Below, one piece after another: positions 30,028-39,915 of a stretch of DNA of 64,000 nucleotides; the stretch's first letter is position 1; the number at the start of each line of letters is the position of its first letter. The notes beneath the pieces were generated by a model, which saw only the letters and a program-made list of their open reading frames with translations, was not told the DNA's origin and did no database searches. Made by a program: the position numbers and the translations under genes. This stretch comes from Sporosarcina sp. ZBG7A (lineage in GTDB: Bacteria > Bacillota > Bacilli > Bacillales_A > Planococcaceae), in contig NZ_JWIB01000008.1 of NCBI RefSeq assembly GCF_000813425.1, positions 121,856 to 185,855 of the forward strand. Direction: 5' to 3'.

Positions 30028-30921
30028 ATGAAGTTAGGTTCGATTGGTACAGCGATGGTCACACCGTTTAACGAAGAAGGTGAGATTGACTATAAAGTGA
30101 CACGACTTCTTATTAATCACTTAATCGAAAACGGAACGAATTCGCTCATTGTCAATGGAACAACTGGGGAATCACCTACTTTGTCAGAAGAAGAAAAAGA
30201 GAAATTGCTCGCTCATGCAATTTCGATTGTGGATAAACGGATCCCTGTCATTGCTGGTACGGGTAGTAATGATACTCGCGGTTCAATACGAGCGACGAAA
30301 CGTGCTGAACAGCTTGGTGCGGATGGGGTGATGCTTGTTGTGCCCTATTACAACAAACCTGATCAAAACGGTATGTACGTACATTTTAAATCCATTGCAG
30401 AAAGCACTTCACTACCGGTTTTGCTCTATAACATTCCCGGAAGATCCGGTGTGAATTTATCTGCAGAAACAGTGATTCGATTATCGAAAATAACGAATAT
30501 TGAAGCAGTGAAGGAAGCGAGCGGAGACTTGGAGCAAATGGCTGCAATCATTGAAGGAACAGACGATACATTCAGTGTCTACAGTGGTGATGATGCATTA
30601 ACGTTACCGCTGATGGCAATTGGTGGATCCGGAGTTATTTCTGTGTCTTCGCATATCGTAGGACTCGAGATGCAACGCATGATCCATGATTTTCATAACG
30701 GAAACATTGCCAATGCTGCTCTTCTCCATCAATCTCTCATGCCTCTATTTCAGTCGGTATTTTCAAAACCTAATCCAGTGCCGATTAAGTATTTCTTGAA
30801 AAAGGTTGGGCTTCCAGTGGGAGATGTTCGTCTACCCCTTATCGGAATTTCAGAAGAGGATTCTTATTTGGACCTTACTCTACAAACGTTTAAACAACAA
30901 TTTGATTCAAAATGGGAATAG
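30028..30921 (+). CDS. dapA: 4-hydroxy-tetrahydrodipicolinate synthase
   Basis: A 297-residue class I aldolase-fold enzyme joining pyruvate with aspartate semialdehyde. The Schiff-base Lys is K162 (AVKEASGDLEQM), and Tyr134 lies in LLYNIPGRSG. NGTTGESPTLSEEE is the substrate-binding loop. Its product pathway feeds DpaA/DpaB during sporulation. ATG 30028 is preferred to GTG 30022 because of spacing to AAGGAAGG. The stop codon lies within the terminator stem. Confidence 0.97.
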   Translation: MKLGSIGTAMVTPFNEEGEIDYKVTRLLINHLIENGTNSLIVNGTTGESPTLSEEEKEKLLAHAISIVDKRIPVIAGTGSNDTRGSIRATKRAEQLGADGVMLVVPYYNKPDQNGMYVHFKSIAESTSLPVLLYNIPGRSGVNLSAETVIRLSKITNIEAVKEASGDLEQMAAIIEGTDDTFSVYSGDDALTLPLMAIGGSGVISVSSHIVGLEMQRMIHDFHNGNIANAALLHQSLMPLFQSVFSKPNPVPIKYFLKKVGLPVGDVRLPLIGISEEDSYLDLTLQTFKQQFDSKWE

Positions 30922-30945
30922 CCGGCGAGACTGCCGGCTTTTTTT
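30920..30945 (+). terminator. Terminator after dapA
   Basis: Stem AGCCGGC/GCCGGCT with a GAGACT loop and seven T; it begins inside the dapA stop codon. Confidence 0.88.
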
Positions 30946-31022
30946 GTTTGTGCAGAAGTGCTATGTCAAGTATAATGAGAACTAGTCGTTTAGAGCGGGA
31001 ATTTTATATAGGAGGAAACAAT

Positions 31023-32690
31023 GTGACTAAAGTCAAAAATGAAGTAATAAAAGTCATTCCGCTTGGCGGGGTGGGAGAATTAGGGAAATCGATGTATGTG
31101 GTAGAAATTGATGATGAATTATTTGTTGTCGATGCGGGCCTGATGTTCCCAGAAGAAGAAATGCTGGGAATCGATTTCGTAATTCCGGATATGACATACC
31201 TAGAAGAAAACAAAGAACGTGTTAAAGGGATTTTCTTAACGCACGGTCATGAGGATGCAATTGGTGCAATCGCGTATTTGTTACAAAAGGTACAAGCTCC
31301 AGTTTACGGGTCAAAACTAACACTTGCACTTGCTAAAGAGCATTTGAAAGTAATGCCTGCTCCTTCGAATGTGAAGTTCTTCGAAGTATCAACAAAGAGT
31401 CGTATGAATTTCAAGCGTACATACGTGACATTTTTCAATACGACTCATAGTATTCCTGATGCACTTGGTATTGTGTTCCATACGAGTGAAGGAGCAATCG
31501 TTCACACAGGAGAGTTCAAATTTGACCAGGCAGCTAAAGGCCCATACAAGCCGGATCTAGGGAAAATGGCGGCTCTTGGTGAAGAGGGCGTATTTATTTT
31601 AATGTCCGATTCAACTGAAGCTGAGCGACCTGGTTATACAACATCGGAAACAGTAGTCGAAACTCAATTGTCAAAAACTTTTTATGGTGCAGAGGGAAGA
31701 ATTCTAGTGGCAGTCTATGCTTCGAATTTCCTCCGGATCCAGCAAGTTTTAGACAAAGCGGCTGAGGCAGGCAAGAAAGTTGCTGTTGTCGGGAAAAGCT
31801 TGGAAAGCTACTTTGAAGTTGGCGTGAAACTTGGCTATTTAAATGTCGGCGAAGGTATCGTCATTTCTGTTAAAGATATCGGGAACTACAATGATAGCGA
31901 AGTCGTCATTATTTTGACAGGTAACCAAGGTGAACCACTTGAAGCACTTGAAAAAATCGTTCGCAAACATCATCGGGATATTCGTATTAAAGATACAGAT
32001 ACGGTGTTGATCACTGTTACACCGTCACCAGGATCTGAGGTCTCTGTATATTCAATGATGAACGAACTTGCAAAAGCAGGGGCAACCGTCTTGACGTCTG
32101 CGCGTAATGTCCATGTTTCAGGACATGGTAGTCAAGAAGATTTGAAAATGATGCTTAATCTTATGCAACCGAAAAACTTCATTCCAGTAACGGGTGAATA
32201 CAGAATGCTTATTGCTCACTCGAAACTTGCACAAGAGACTGGTATGCGCAAAAACCAAATCTTCATTGCGGATAAAGGCGATATCGTTGAATACAAGAGT
32301 GGTAAGATCAGAATGAGTGGGCGCGTAACAGCAGGAAATATTTTGATTGATGGTATTGGTGTAGGGGACGTTGGAAATATTGTCTTACGCGATCGTAAAC
32401 TCTTATCCCAAGATGGGATCTTTACAATTGTCATTACATTAAGCCGCAAGCAAAAGAAAATTGCAGCAGGTCCTGAAATCGTCTCCCGTGGATTTGTCTA
32501 CGTTCGTGAATCAGAAGAGTTGCTAGAAGAAGCATCTAATCTGATTCGTAAAATTGTAGAAAAATACGTGAATAAAGAAACGTTTGAATGGACAAACATT
32601 AAACAAGAGATCCGAGACACGCTCAGCTCTTATTTGTATCAGCAAACGAAGAGACGACCAATGATTATTCCAATTATTATGGAGTATTGA
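31023..32690 (+). CDS. rnjB: Ribonuclease J2
   Basis: A 555-residue metallo-beta-lactamase/beta-CASP ribonuclease, exactly the length of B. subtilis RNase J2. J1 and J2 form a complex for mRNA decay and rRNA maturation. The zinc motif reads H74-G-H76-E-D78-A79 instead of the HGHEDH of RNase J1, so one metal-ligand His is absent; J2 proteins are commonly weak in catalysis. HVSGHGSQEDL and the C-terminal KRRPMIIPIIME are intact. GTG 31023 is the start (AGGAGG upstream); ATG 31021 is out of frame. tepA, next in B. subtilis, is missing. Confidence 0.95.
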   Translation: MTKVKNEVIKVIPLGGVGELGKSMYVVEIDDELFVVDAGLMFPEEEMLGIDFVIPDMTYLEENKERVKGIFLTHGHEDAIGAIAYLLQKVQAPVYGSKLTLALAKEHLKVMPAPSNVKFFEVSTKSRMNFKRTYVTFFNTTHSIPDALGIVFHTSEGAIVHTGEFKFDQAAKGPYKPDLGKMAALGEEGVFILMSDSTEAERPGYTTSETVVETQLSKTFYGAEGRILVAVYASNFLRIQQVLDKAAEAGKKVAVVGKSLESYFEVGVKLGYLNVGEGIVISVKDIGNYNDSEVVIILTGNQGEPLEALEKIVRKHHRDIRIKDTDTVLITVTPSPGSEVSVYSMMNELAKAGATVLTSARNVHVSGHGSQEDLKMMLNLMQPKNFIPVTGEYRMLIAHSKLAQETGMRKNQIFIADKGDIVEYKSGKIRMSGRVTAGNILIDGIGVGDVGNIVLRDRKLLSQDGIFTIVITLSRKQKKIAAGPEIVSRGFVYVRESEELLEEASNLIRKIVEKYVNKETFEWTNIKQEIRDTLSSYLYQQTKRRPMIIPIIMEY

Positions 32691-32706
32691 TCGAAAGATT
32701 CTTCTT

Positions 32707-32743
32707 AAGGATTTCCTTGCCGTCAGGCAGGAAATCCTTTTTT
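32707..32743 (+). terminator. Terminator after rnjB
   Basis: Stem AAGGATTTCC/GGAAATCCTT with an inner TGCC/GGCA stem and six T. Confidence 0.88.
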
Positions 32744-32762
32744 CGCAAAAAGGAGGTACAGC

Positions 32763-35126
32763 ATGTCTAAGAAAGTTTCAAAAAAGAAAAAGAAACGATC
32801 CCCTAGTAAAAAAAAGGGGAAATCGCCATTAAATCCGCTGTTATTTGAAGTAATCGGTTTAACGATGCTTGCACTTGCAGTCATTATGATTTTTGAATTC
32901 GGCATCGTGGGTAGAGGTCTAGGTTCATTTGGCAGATTCCTATTTGGTAATTGGCATGTAGCTTTACCGTTCATCCTTATAGTTCAAGCAATACTATTTA
33001 TGGTGAAACGTGGAGAACTTGGTTGGAAAAATCGTATTGTCGGTGGAAGTCTTTGCATTTTGGCAAGCCTGCTCCTATTCAGCCACATCCTTTTGTTTAA
33101 AGAACTGTCCGCTAGTCGTGTCCTTATGTCGGATTCCGCTTTAAAGGAAACGTGGAAAGTGCTTATCTCAAATGGAGGGATTAGTACTAGAGGTGGAACG
33201 CTTGGCGGCGGTATGATCGGAGCCGTCCTTTTTGCAATGTTCTATTCGCTCTTCGATTCTGCAGGTGCAGCTGTCGCTGGTGTATTGCTTTTGTTAACAG
33301 GGCTGATCCTCGTATCTGGTAAAGCACTCGCACCATATCTTGCTGAGTGGTTCCCAGCTGCATTTTCAACCATAAAACAGAAGCTTAAAGGTATTAATTT
33401 CCGTACTGCACCTAAAGCAGCCCCAGAAAAGAAGTCAAAACCAACTCGGACAACACGCTCGAGCAAACATCAGAATGACCTTGTTCAAGAAAAGGGATCT
33501 ACTATGAATGCTGTAGCGAAGCCTGAGGAAGAGGAACCCTATGTGCAGCCGATCATTTCAGCATTTAATGAACGGAATGATGAAACACAAATTCCGACTC
33601 AAAAAGAGACGGAACCCGCACCACATGTAGATGAAAAAGAGCCTGATTCAACTGAATCATCTAAAGATCCCTATCAAGGTGTCTCAGGAGAAAAAGAGAA
33701 CGAATCGTATCAATTGCCTTCGTTTAATCTATTAAAACAACCCCCTGAAAATGATCAGTCTGGTGAATACAACGCAATTCAAGCAAACGCACAAAAACTG
33801 GAACGGACATTCCATAGTTTTGGCGTGAAAGCACGCGTTACACAAGTCCATCTAGGACCAGCAGTAACCAAGTATGAAGTACTGCCTGATACCGGTGTGA
33901 AAGTAAGCCGAATTGTCAGTTTGGCCGATGACATCGCGCTTGCGCTTGCAGCAAGTGGGATTCGGATTGAAGCACCAATTCCAGGGAAATCCGCTGTAGG
34001 AATTGAAGTGCCTAATACCGCGGTTGCAGTAGTGAGTTTGCGTGAAGTGCTAGAAGCGAAAGAGAATAACCGTCCCGATTCGAAACTTCTTATTGCATTA
34101 GGACGAGATGTGACTGGAGAGGCAATGCTTTCAGAATTGAACAAGATGCCTCACGTACTCATTGCGGGAGCTACTGGTAGTGGTAAGAGTGTCTGTGTAA
34201 ATGGAATTATCATCAGTATTATAATGAGGGCTAAACCTCATGAAGTGAAAATGATGATGATTGACCCTAAGATGGTGGAACTCAATGTCTATAACGGTAT
34301 TCCGCACTTGCTTGCACCTGTTGTTACAGATCCTAGAAAAGCGGCGCAAGCACTAAAGAAAGTCGTGTCTGAAATGGAAAGACGCTATGAGCTGTTTTCT
34401 CATACAGGTACGAGGAATATCGAGGGCTATAACTCCCACATCGACACATGGAATGAAGAGAATGATGAGAAACATCCTAAAATGCCATATATCGTAGTTA
34501 TTGTGGACGAGCTTGCTGATTTGATGATGGTTGCATCTAACGAAGTAGAAGATGCAATTACACGTCTTGCTCAAATGGCGCGGGCCGCTGGCATCCATTT
34601 GATCATCGCAACTCAGCGACCAAGTGTAGATGTCATTACAGGGATCATCAAGGCTAACATTCCATCTAGAATTGCATTTTCGGTCTCTTCTGCGATCGAT
34701 TCCCGAACGATTCTTGACAGTGGTGGCGCTGAGAAACTTCTAGGCAGAGGGGATATGTTGTTCCTTCCGGCTGGTGCTTCCAAGCCAACACGAGTTCAAG
34801 GAGCATTCGTCTCGGATCGTGAAGTGGAATCAGTTGTCGACTTTGTCATACAACAACAAAAAGCACAGTATCAAGAAGAGATGATTCCAACAGAAATCGA
34901 AGAAGTCCACCAGTTTGACGAGACGGATGAGCTCTATGACGATGCGGTCCAATTAGTCGTAGAGATGCAAACGGCCTCAGTCTCTCTACTGCAAAGACGT
35001 TTTCGTGTAGGATATTCAAGAGCAGCACGCATTGTCGATCAAATGGAAATGCGGGGGGTCGTAGGACCACCAGAAGGAAGTAAGCCGAGACAAGTATTGG
35101 TAGGGAAAGATTCAACAGACATGTAA
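32763..35126 (+). CDS. spoIIIE: DNA translocase SpoIIIE/FtsK
   Basis: A 787-residue membrane-anchored DNA pump, the same length as B. subtilis SpoIIIE. A Lys-rich N-terminus is followed by about four membrane helices (about residues 25-180), a variable linker, the alpha/beta RecA-like motor (Walker A GATGSGKS at 469-476; Walker [12 protein letters not shown]), and a C-terminal gamma winged helix (about 720-787) that reads SRS sites. It moves the forespore chromosome through the septum. ATG follows AAGGAGGT, 19 nt after a terminator. Confidence 0.97.
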   Translation: MSKKVSKKKKKRSPSKKKGKSPLNPLLFEVIGLTMLALAVIMIFEFGIVGRGLGSFGRFLFGNWHVALPFILIVQAILFMVKRGELGWKNRIVGGSLCILASLLLFSHILLFKELSASRVLMSDSALKETWKVLISNGGISTRGGTLGGGMIGAVLFAMFYSLFDSAGAAVAGVLLLLTGLILVSGKALAPYLAEWFPAAFSTIKQKLKGINFRTAPKAAPEKKSKPTRTTRSSKHQNDLVQEKGSTMNAVAKPEEEEPYVQPIISAFNERNDETQIPTQKETEPAPHVDEKEPDSTESSKDPYQGVSGEKENESYQLPSFNLLKQPPENDQSGEYNAIQANAQKLERTFHSFGVKARVTQVHLGPAVTKYEVLPDTGVKVSRIVSLADDIALALAASGIRIEAPIPGKSAVGIEVPNTAVAVVSLREVLEAKENNRPDSKLLIALGRDVTGEAMLSELNKMPHVLIAGATGSGKSVCVNGIIISIIMRAKPHEVKMMMIDPKMVELNVYNGIPHLLAPVVTDPRKAAQALKKVVSEMERRYELFSHTGTRNIEGYNSHIDTWNEENDEKHPKMPYIVVIVDELADLMMVASNEVEDAITRLAQMARAAGIHLIIATQRPSVDVITGIIKANIPSRIAFSVSSAIDSRTILDSGGAEKLLGRGDMLFLPAGASKPTRVQGAFVSDREVESVVDFVIQQQKAQYQEEMIPTEIEEVHQFDETDELYDDAVQLVVEMQTASVSLLQRRFRVGYSRAARIVDQMEMRGVVGPPEGSKPRQVLVGKDSTDM

Positions 35127-35146
35127 CACAGGTATTTGTCTGTTTT
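35115..35146 (+). terminator. Weak terminator at the end of spoIIIE
   Basis: ACAGAC/GTCTGT stem with a long loop containing an inner ACA/TGT pair, followed by only four T. It overlaps the spoIIIE stop codon. Confidence 0.35.
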
Positions 35147-35189
35147 AGAACAATAAGCAAGTTTGGAAAATTATTTTTTCGAAACGATG

Positions 35190-35218
35190 TTTATTTTCTC
35201 GTCGTTAAATGTTATAGT
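35190..35218 (+). promoter_or_regulatory. Promoter for the GntR gene (and perhaps the nup operon)
   Basis: TATAGT (35213-35218) preceded by TGT (extended -10); the -35 TTTATT is 17 nt upstream and weak. The predicted start is near 35225, upstream of the palindromic operator. Confidence 0.5.
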
Positions 35219-35247
35219 ATGGGTGAATAGAACGACGTTAAACATCA

Positions 35248-35260
35248 GAGGTCTGACCTC
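35248..35260 (+). promoter_or_regulatory. Candidate GntR operator
   Basis: A perfect 13-bp palindrome GAGGTC-T-GACCTC lies in the 5' leader, 20 bp before the regulator's start. GGTCTGACC-type half sites are typical of GntR/HutC-family operators, so autoregulation is likely. Confidence 0.6.
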
Positions 35261-35280
35261 AGCCGGAGGGAGATGGGTTG

Positions 35281-36006
35281 ATGATAAAGGCAGACCAAAG
35301 ACATTTATATGTCCAAGTCATCGAGCATATTAAGCAGGACATTGAAGCCGGCGTGTTTAAAGAAAATGAAAAATTCCCTTCGGAGTTTGAACTAGCTAGG
35401 ACGTTAGGCGTAAGTCGGGCGACATTGCGGGAAGCACTTCGTGTATTAGAGGAAGAGAAAATAATTGTTCGAAAACACGGAGTGGGGACATTTTTGAAAG
35501 CGCGTCCATTGTTCTCTTCTGGAATCGAAGAACTATCAAGTGTTTCTTCAATGATTCGGGATGCAGGTATGGAGCCAGGAACGATTTTTCTAGAAGTATC
35601 AGACGCTCTTGCAACGGAAGAGAGTATTGAAAAGTTCAGTTGCAACCAAGAGGACTCCATTGTTACTATTAAGAGAGTTCGAACAGCAGATGGTGAACCA
35701 GTTGTTTATTGTGTTGACCAAGTAAATGCAAAGAATCTTCAGACGGAAGCAACAGTTCTTATGAAGAATTCCATTTTTGATGCGTTAGAAAAAGATGGGC
35801 TAATCCATATTACCCAAGCGATTGCTCATATTGAACCTGTAGGGTACGATCATGAAGCATCTTCCATACTTAGGTGTGGGGTCGATGTTCCATTGCTCGT
35901 GTTGCTACAAAAACACTACACGGAAACTGGTGAGATGGTCCTGTTTTCTAAGAACTATTTTCGCGCGGACAAATTCAACTTCCACGTAGTACGTAAACGG
36001 GTATAA
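35281..36006 (+). CDS. ymfC: GntR-family transcriptional regulator (HutC/YmfC type)
   Basis: A 241-residue repressor with an N-terminal winged helix (about 8-75: FELARTLGVSRATLREALRVLEEEKIIVRKHGVGTF) and a C-terminal UTRA-like ligand domain. B. subtilis ymfC also lies just after spoIIIE. Here it is directly followed by the nucleoside-uptake genes, so it probably controls them. ATG 35281 is taken; a TTG at 35278 would add one residue. The perfect palindrome in its leader suggests autoregulation. The effector is unknown. Confidence 0.88.
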   Translation: MIKADQRHLYVQVIEHIKQDIEAGVFKENEKFPSEFELARTLGVSRATLREALRVLEEEKIIVRKHGVGTFLKARPLFSSGIEELSSVSSMIRDAGMEPGTIFLEVSDALATEESIEKFSCNQEDSIVTIKRVRTADGEPVVYCVDQVNAKNLQTEATVLMKNSIFDALEKDGLIHITQAIAHIEPVGYDHEASSILRCGVDVPLLVLLQKHYTETGEMVLFSKNYFRADKFNFHVVRKRV

Positions 36007-36054
36007 GGCGTTATCGCCATAATCATACCAACATATAAATAGGGAGGTCACAAA

Positions 36055-37128
36055 ATGAGTAAACGCAGATTTGGTCTTGCACTGTCCCTTGTACTTGCTG
36101 CAGGTACGGTTTTGGGAGCTTGTGGTTCAGACAAAGAAGAAGGCAACGGAAGTGACAAAGGTTCATCTTCTGACGGAGGCAATACATCTGAATTCTCTCT
36201 AGGGATGGTAACGGATGTCGGTGGTATTGACGACAAATCGTTCAACCAATCCGCTTGGAAAGGAATTCAGGACTTTGGTTCGGAAAACAGCTTGAAAAAA
36301 GGCGACGGAGGATTTGACTACTTGCAATCACAAAGTGATGCAGACTACACAACAAATCTAAACGCGCTCGCTCGACGTGATTTCAACTTGATCTTTGGTG
36401 TTGGATTCCTTATGGAAGATGCAATTGATACAATTGCTCAGCAACAAAAAGATACTGAGTTCGCTATCATTGATGGTGTTGTTGAACAGCCAAACGTAGC
36501 AAGTGTGCTCTTTAAAGAACAAGAGGGAGCTTACCTTGCAGGTGTTGCTGCAGCTCTAATGACTAAATCCGATAAAATCGGTTTTGTTGGCGGTATGGAA
36601 ATCCCTGTAATTGAACGTTTTGAAGTTGGTTTCCTTGCAGGTGTTAAAGCCGTTAAGCCAGACCTTAAAGTAGATGTTCAATACACAGGTGCATTTGATA
36701 AAGCGGAACTTGGTAAAGCAGCTGCTAACCGCATGTATTCATCAGGCGTAGACATTATCTTCCACGCAGCTGGTGGTAGTGGTAACGGTGTATTCAGTGA
36801 AGCTAAAGAACGTAAAACAGCAGACAAAGATGCATATGTATGGGTAATCGGAGTTGACTCTGACCAGTACGACGAAGGTCAAGTTGGAGACGATAACGTA
36901 ACATTGACTTCAATGTTGAAGCGTGTTGACAACGCTGTAAACGATATCGCTAAGCTATCTAAGGAAGGTAAATTCCCTGGCGGCGAAACAAAAGTTTACG
37001 GTTTACATGATGAAGGTGTAGCACTTGCAGATTCACGCGGTGCGATTCCTGAAGATGTACTTGCTCAAATCGAAGAGTATGACAAAAAGATTTCCGAAGG
37101 TGAAATCGAAGTTCCAGGTGAAAAGTAA
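36055..37128 (+). CDS. nupN: BMP-family nucleoside-binding lipoprotein
   Basis: A 357-residue substrate-binding lipoprotein. The signal peptide ends in the lipobox LGAC (lipid-bearing Cys23), followed by a Ser/Gly/Asp-rich spacer. The BMP/PnrA fold shows [35 protein letters not shown], and [15 protein letters not shown]. It resembles B. subtilis YufN/NupN, which delivers guanosine and related nucleosides to NupOPQ. A hairpin after the gene probably keeps the lipoprotein more abundant than the transporter. The start follows GGGAGGT. Confidence 0.94.
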   Translation: MSKRRFGLALSLVLAAGTVLGACGSDKEEGNGSDKGSSSDGGNTSEFSLGMVTDVGGIDDKSFNQSAWKGIQDFGSENSLKKGDGGFDYLQSQSDADYTTNLNALARRDFNLIFGVGFLMEDAIDTIAQQQKDTEFAIIDGVVEQPNVASVLFKEQEGAYLAGVAAALMTKSDKIGFVGGMEIPVIERFEVGFLAGVKAVKPDLKVDVQYTGAFDKAELGKAAANRMYSSGVDIIFHAAGGSGNGVFSEAKERKTADKDAYVWVIGVDSDQYDEGQVGDDNVTLTSMLKRVDNAVNDIAKLSKEGKFPGGETKVYGLHDEGVALADSRGAIPEDVLAQIEEYDKKISEGEIEVPGEK

Positions 37129-37154
37129 GAGGATTCTCTAATGAAAAGAATGGG

Positions 37155-37184
37155 GGCCGGTTCATACCGGCCTTCGTTGTTTTT
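37155..37184 (+). terminator. Partial terminator between nupN and nupO
   Basis: Stem GGCCGGT/ACCGGCC with a TCAT loop; the T tract (TTCGTTGTTTTT) is interrupted, which fits attenuation rather than full stop. Confidence 0.65.
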
Positions 37185-37253
37185 GTATACGTAGTCAAAA
37201 TTAGAAATACCTAAATTGCCAGACTAAAAGGTTCTATTTGGAATCTTTTATTG

Positions 37254-37266
37254 TGTTAATTTAACA
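37254..37266 (+). promoter_or_regulatory. Palindrome TGTTAATTTAACA upstream of nupO
   Basis: A perfect 6-1-6 inverted repeat in the 169-nt nupN-nupO gap, 41 nt before the nupO start. It may be a regulator site; no matching regulator is identified. Confidence 0.35.
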
Positions 37267-37306
37267 AACTAAACTAGTAGAAACTATAAGCAAGGAAGTG
37301 AGATCA

Positions 37307-38875
37307 GTGGAATACGTCATCGAGATGCTGAATATTAAAAAGAAGTTCGGCACTTTCTATGCGAATAACAATATTACTCTTCAGTTGAAAAAAGGCGAGA
37401 TTCATGCGCTCCTCGGCGAGAATGGTGCAGGTAAGTCAACATTGATGAACGTATTATTCGGTCTATACCAGCCAGATGGCGGAGAGATAAGAGTCAAAGG
37501 TAAAAAAGTCGACATCACAGATCCAAACGTAGCAAACGATTTAGGAATCGGAATGGTTCACCAACACTTTATGCTTGTTGAGAATTTAACAGTTACTGAA
37601 AATATTATCCTTGGCAGTGAACCTACCAAGATGGGTATGCTCAACATCAAGGACTCAGCGAAGAAAGTAGCGGAAATTTCAAAGCTGTATGGGCTGGATG
37701 TTGACCCATATGCGAAGATTGAAGACATTTCGGTCGGGATGCAACAACGTGTGGAAATTCTGAAAACACTTTATCGTGGAGCAGAAATCCTTATTTTTGA
37801 TGAGCCGACAGCATCCTTAACTCCACAGGAAATAGATGAATTAATCAGAATTATGCACAAGTTGATTGAAGAAGGAAAGTCAATCATTCTCATTACTCAC
37901 AAACTACAAGAGATTATGTCAGTTTCAGATCGTGTAACTGTTATTCGTAAAGGGGAAGGGATCGGAACAGTTATTACAGCTGAAACGAATCCTGAAGAAC
38001 TTGCCACGCTTATGGTTGGGCGCCAAGTGACATTCAAAACAGAAAAAGGACCTTCCCATCCTACAGAAGAAATATTGAAGATTGATAACCTTGTCGTAAC
38101 AGATTATCGAGGTATTGAAAAAGTGAAAAACTTGAACCTATCTGTACGACGAGGTGAAATTGTTGGTCTAGCTGGAATCGATGGCAACGGTCAGTCCGAA
38201 CTGATTGAAGCAATTACAGGACTGCGCAAAGTGAAGTCCGGTAAAATTATTATGGGTGATAAGGACGTTACTAATAAAAAACCAAGACAGATTACTGAAA
38301 ATGGTCTAGGACATATCCCGCAAGACCGTCACAAACATGGATTAATTCTTGATTTTAGTGTTGGTTACAATGCGGCGCTACAGTCCTATTATCAAAAGCC
38401 ATTTTCTTCGAATGGTCTTATGAACTACAAGGAAGTAACGAAACATGCGAACAAACTTATTGCGGACTTTGATGTTCGAACACAAGGTGAACATGAGCTT
38501 GCTCGTGCTCTTTCTGGAGGAAATCAACAGAAGCTGATTATCGGTCGTGAAGTGGACCGGAACCCAGATCTTTTGATTGCGGCACTGCCTACTAGAGGTC
38601 TTGACGTGGGCGCTATTGAGTTTATTCATAAACGTCTCATTGAACAACGTGATCAGGGGAAAGCAGTTCTCTTAATTTCGTTCGAGCTAGATGAAGTGAT
38701 GAACGTTTCAGATCAGATTGCTGTTATTTATGATGGAGCGATTGTTGACACAGTAACCCCTGCTGAAACGAGTGAACAAGAACTAGGTCTGTTTATGGCG
38801 GGTCATAATAAAAGTGAAATTGTTGAAGGCAGTGACGGTGCTGTATTGAAAGTAGGTGATGACGACCATGTCTAA
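37307..38875 (+). CDS. nupO: Nucleoside ABC transporter ATPase (tandem)
   Basis: A 522-residue protein with two ABC ATPase domains in tandem, as in RbsA/YufO. The first has Walker A GENGAGKST (about 38-46), VGMQQRVEILK and IFDEPTASLTP. The second has GIDGNGQSE, LSGGNQQKLIIGRE and the degenerate Walker B LIAALPTRGLD. It powers NupP/NupQ. GTG 37307 is used because AAGGAAG lies 8 nt upstream and the N-terminus (MEYVIEMLNIKKKFG) then matches YufO; GTG 37298 overlaps the ribosome site. Confidence 0.95.
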   Translation: MEYVIEMLNIKKKFGTFYANNNITLQLKKGEIHALLGENGAGKSTLMNVLFGLYQPDGGEIRVKGKKVDITDPNVANDLGIGMVHQHFMLVENLTVTENIILGSEPTKMGMLNIKDSAKKVAEISKLYGLDVDPYAKIEDISVGMQQRVEILKTLYRGAEILIFDEPTASLTPQEIDELIRIMHKLIEEGKSIILITHKLQEIMSVSDRVTVIRKGEGIGTVITAETNPEELATLMVGRQVTFKTEKGPSHPTEEILKIDNLVVTDYRGIEKVKNLNLSVRRGEIVGLAGIDGNGQSELIEAITGLRKVKSGKIIMGDKDVTNKKPRQITENGLGHIPQDRHKHGLILDFSVGYNAALQSYYQKPFSSNGLMNYKEVTKHANKLIADFDVRTQGEHELARALSGGNQQKLIIGREVDRNPDLLIAALPTRGLDVGAIEFIHKRLIEQRDQGKAVLLISFELDEVMNVSDQIAVIYDGAIVDTVTPAETSEQELGLFMAGHNKSEIVEGSDGAVLKVGDDDHV

Positions 38876-39914
38876 TCGATTAATAAATGTGCTCGTTCCT
38901 TTGATTTCAATCATCCTAGGATTACTAGTCGGAGCGGTTGTCATGCTTGTAAGTGGCTACGATCCAGTTGCGGGTTATATTGCACTTTGGAACGGTATAT
39001 TTGGAGATTCTTATGCGATTGGAGAAACCATTCGCCAAATCAGTCCATATATCCTTGCTGGACTCGCGGTTGCATTTGCCTTCCGCACAGGTCTATTCAA
39101 TATCGGAGTTGAAGGTCAGTTAATCGTAGGTTGGTTCGCAGCGGCTTACGTAGGTATGGCTTTCGAATTACCGAAAATCATTCACTTGCCTCTAGCACTC
39201 CTTGCAGCGGCTGCGGCAGGAGCACTTTGGGGTCTGATTCCTGGCTTGTTGAAAGCTACATTGAAAGTTCACGAAGTAATTGTCACGATCATGATGAACT
39301 ATATTGCACTACACCTTGTGAACGCGCTCATTAAAGTGGTGGCAAAGGGCGGATTTAAAACGGATAAAATCCAAGATACCGCATCACTTCGTTCAGATTT
39401 CTTATCGGAGCTAACAGATTTTTCAACGCTTCACTATGGTATCTTTGTTGCACTATTCATGGTATTCATCATGTGGTTCATCCTGGAAAGAATGAAGCTA
39501 GGATACGAGTTGAAATCTGTAGGATTCAATGAAAATGCTGCACAATATGCAGGTATGAGTGTTAAGAAAAATATTGTGATGGCAATGGTGATTTCAGGTG
39601 CCTTCGCTGGTTTAGGCGGCGCAATGGAGGCACTTGGAACATTCGGTAACATGTCTACAAGAGCTGGATTTACGGGAATCGGTTTTGACGGAATTGCGGT
39701 TGCCTTGTTAGGTGCAAATACTCCACTCGGAGTAGTTTTCGGAGCGAGTTTGTTTGGTTCGCTTAAATATGGAGCAAACAATATGCCGAATGCTGCTAAT
39801 ATACCAATTGAAATTGTGTCTATCGTCATTGCGTTAATTATCTTCTTTGTAGCGTGTGGCTATATCATACGCGTTGGGTTACAACGAATTGGCAAGAATA
39901 AGGAGGCGAAGTAA
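38868..39914 (+). CDS. nupP: Nucleoside ABC transporter permease 1
   Basis: A 348-residue BPD_transp_2 permease with about nine to ten membrane helices, the same length as B. subtilis YufP. Typical parts are GLAVAFAFRTGLFNIGVEGQL and KVHEVIVTIMMNYIALH (the ATPase-coupling loop region). ATG 38868 is used (AGTAGGTG 9 nt upstream), within the end of nupO. nupQ starts 1 nt after its stop. Confidence 0.95.
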   Translation: MSNRLINVLVPLISIILGLLVGAVVMLVSGYDPVAGYIALWNGIFGDSYAIGETIRQISPYILAGLAVAFAFRTGLFNIGVEGQLIVGWFAAAYVGMAFELPKIIHLPLALLAAAAAGALWGLIPGLLKATLKVHEVIVTIMMNYIALHLVNALIKVVAKGGFKTDKIQDTASLRSDFLSELTDFSTLHYGIFVALFMVFIMWFILERMKLGYELKSVGFNENAAQYAGMSVKKNIVMAMVISGAFAGLGGAMEALGTFGNMSTRAGFTGIGFDGIAVALLGANTPLGVVFGASLFGSLKYGANNMPNAANIPIEIVSIVIALIIFFVACGYIIRVGLQRIGKNKEAK

Positions 39915-39915
39915 G

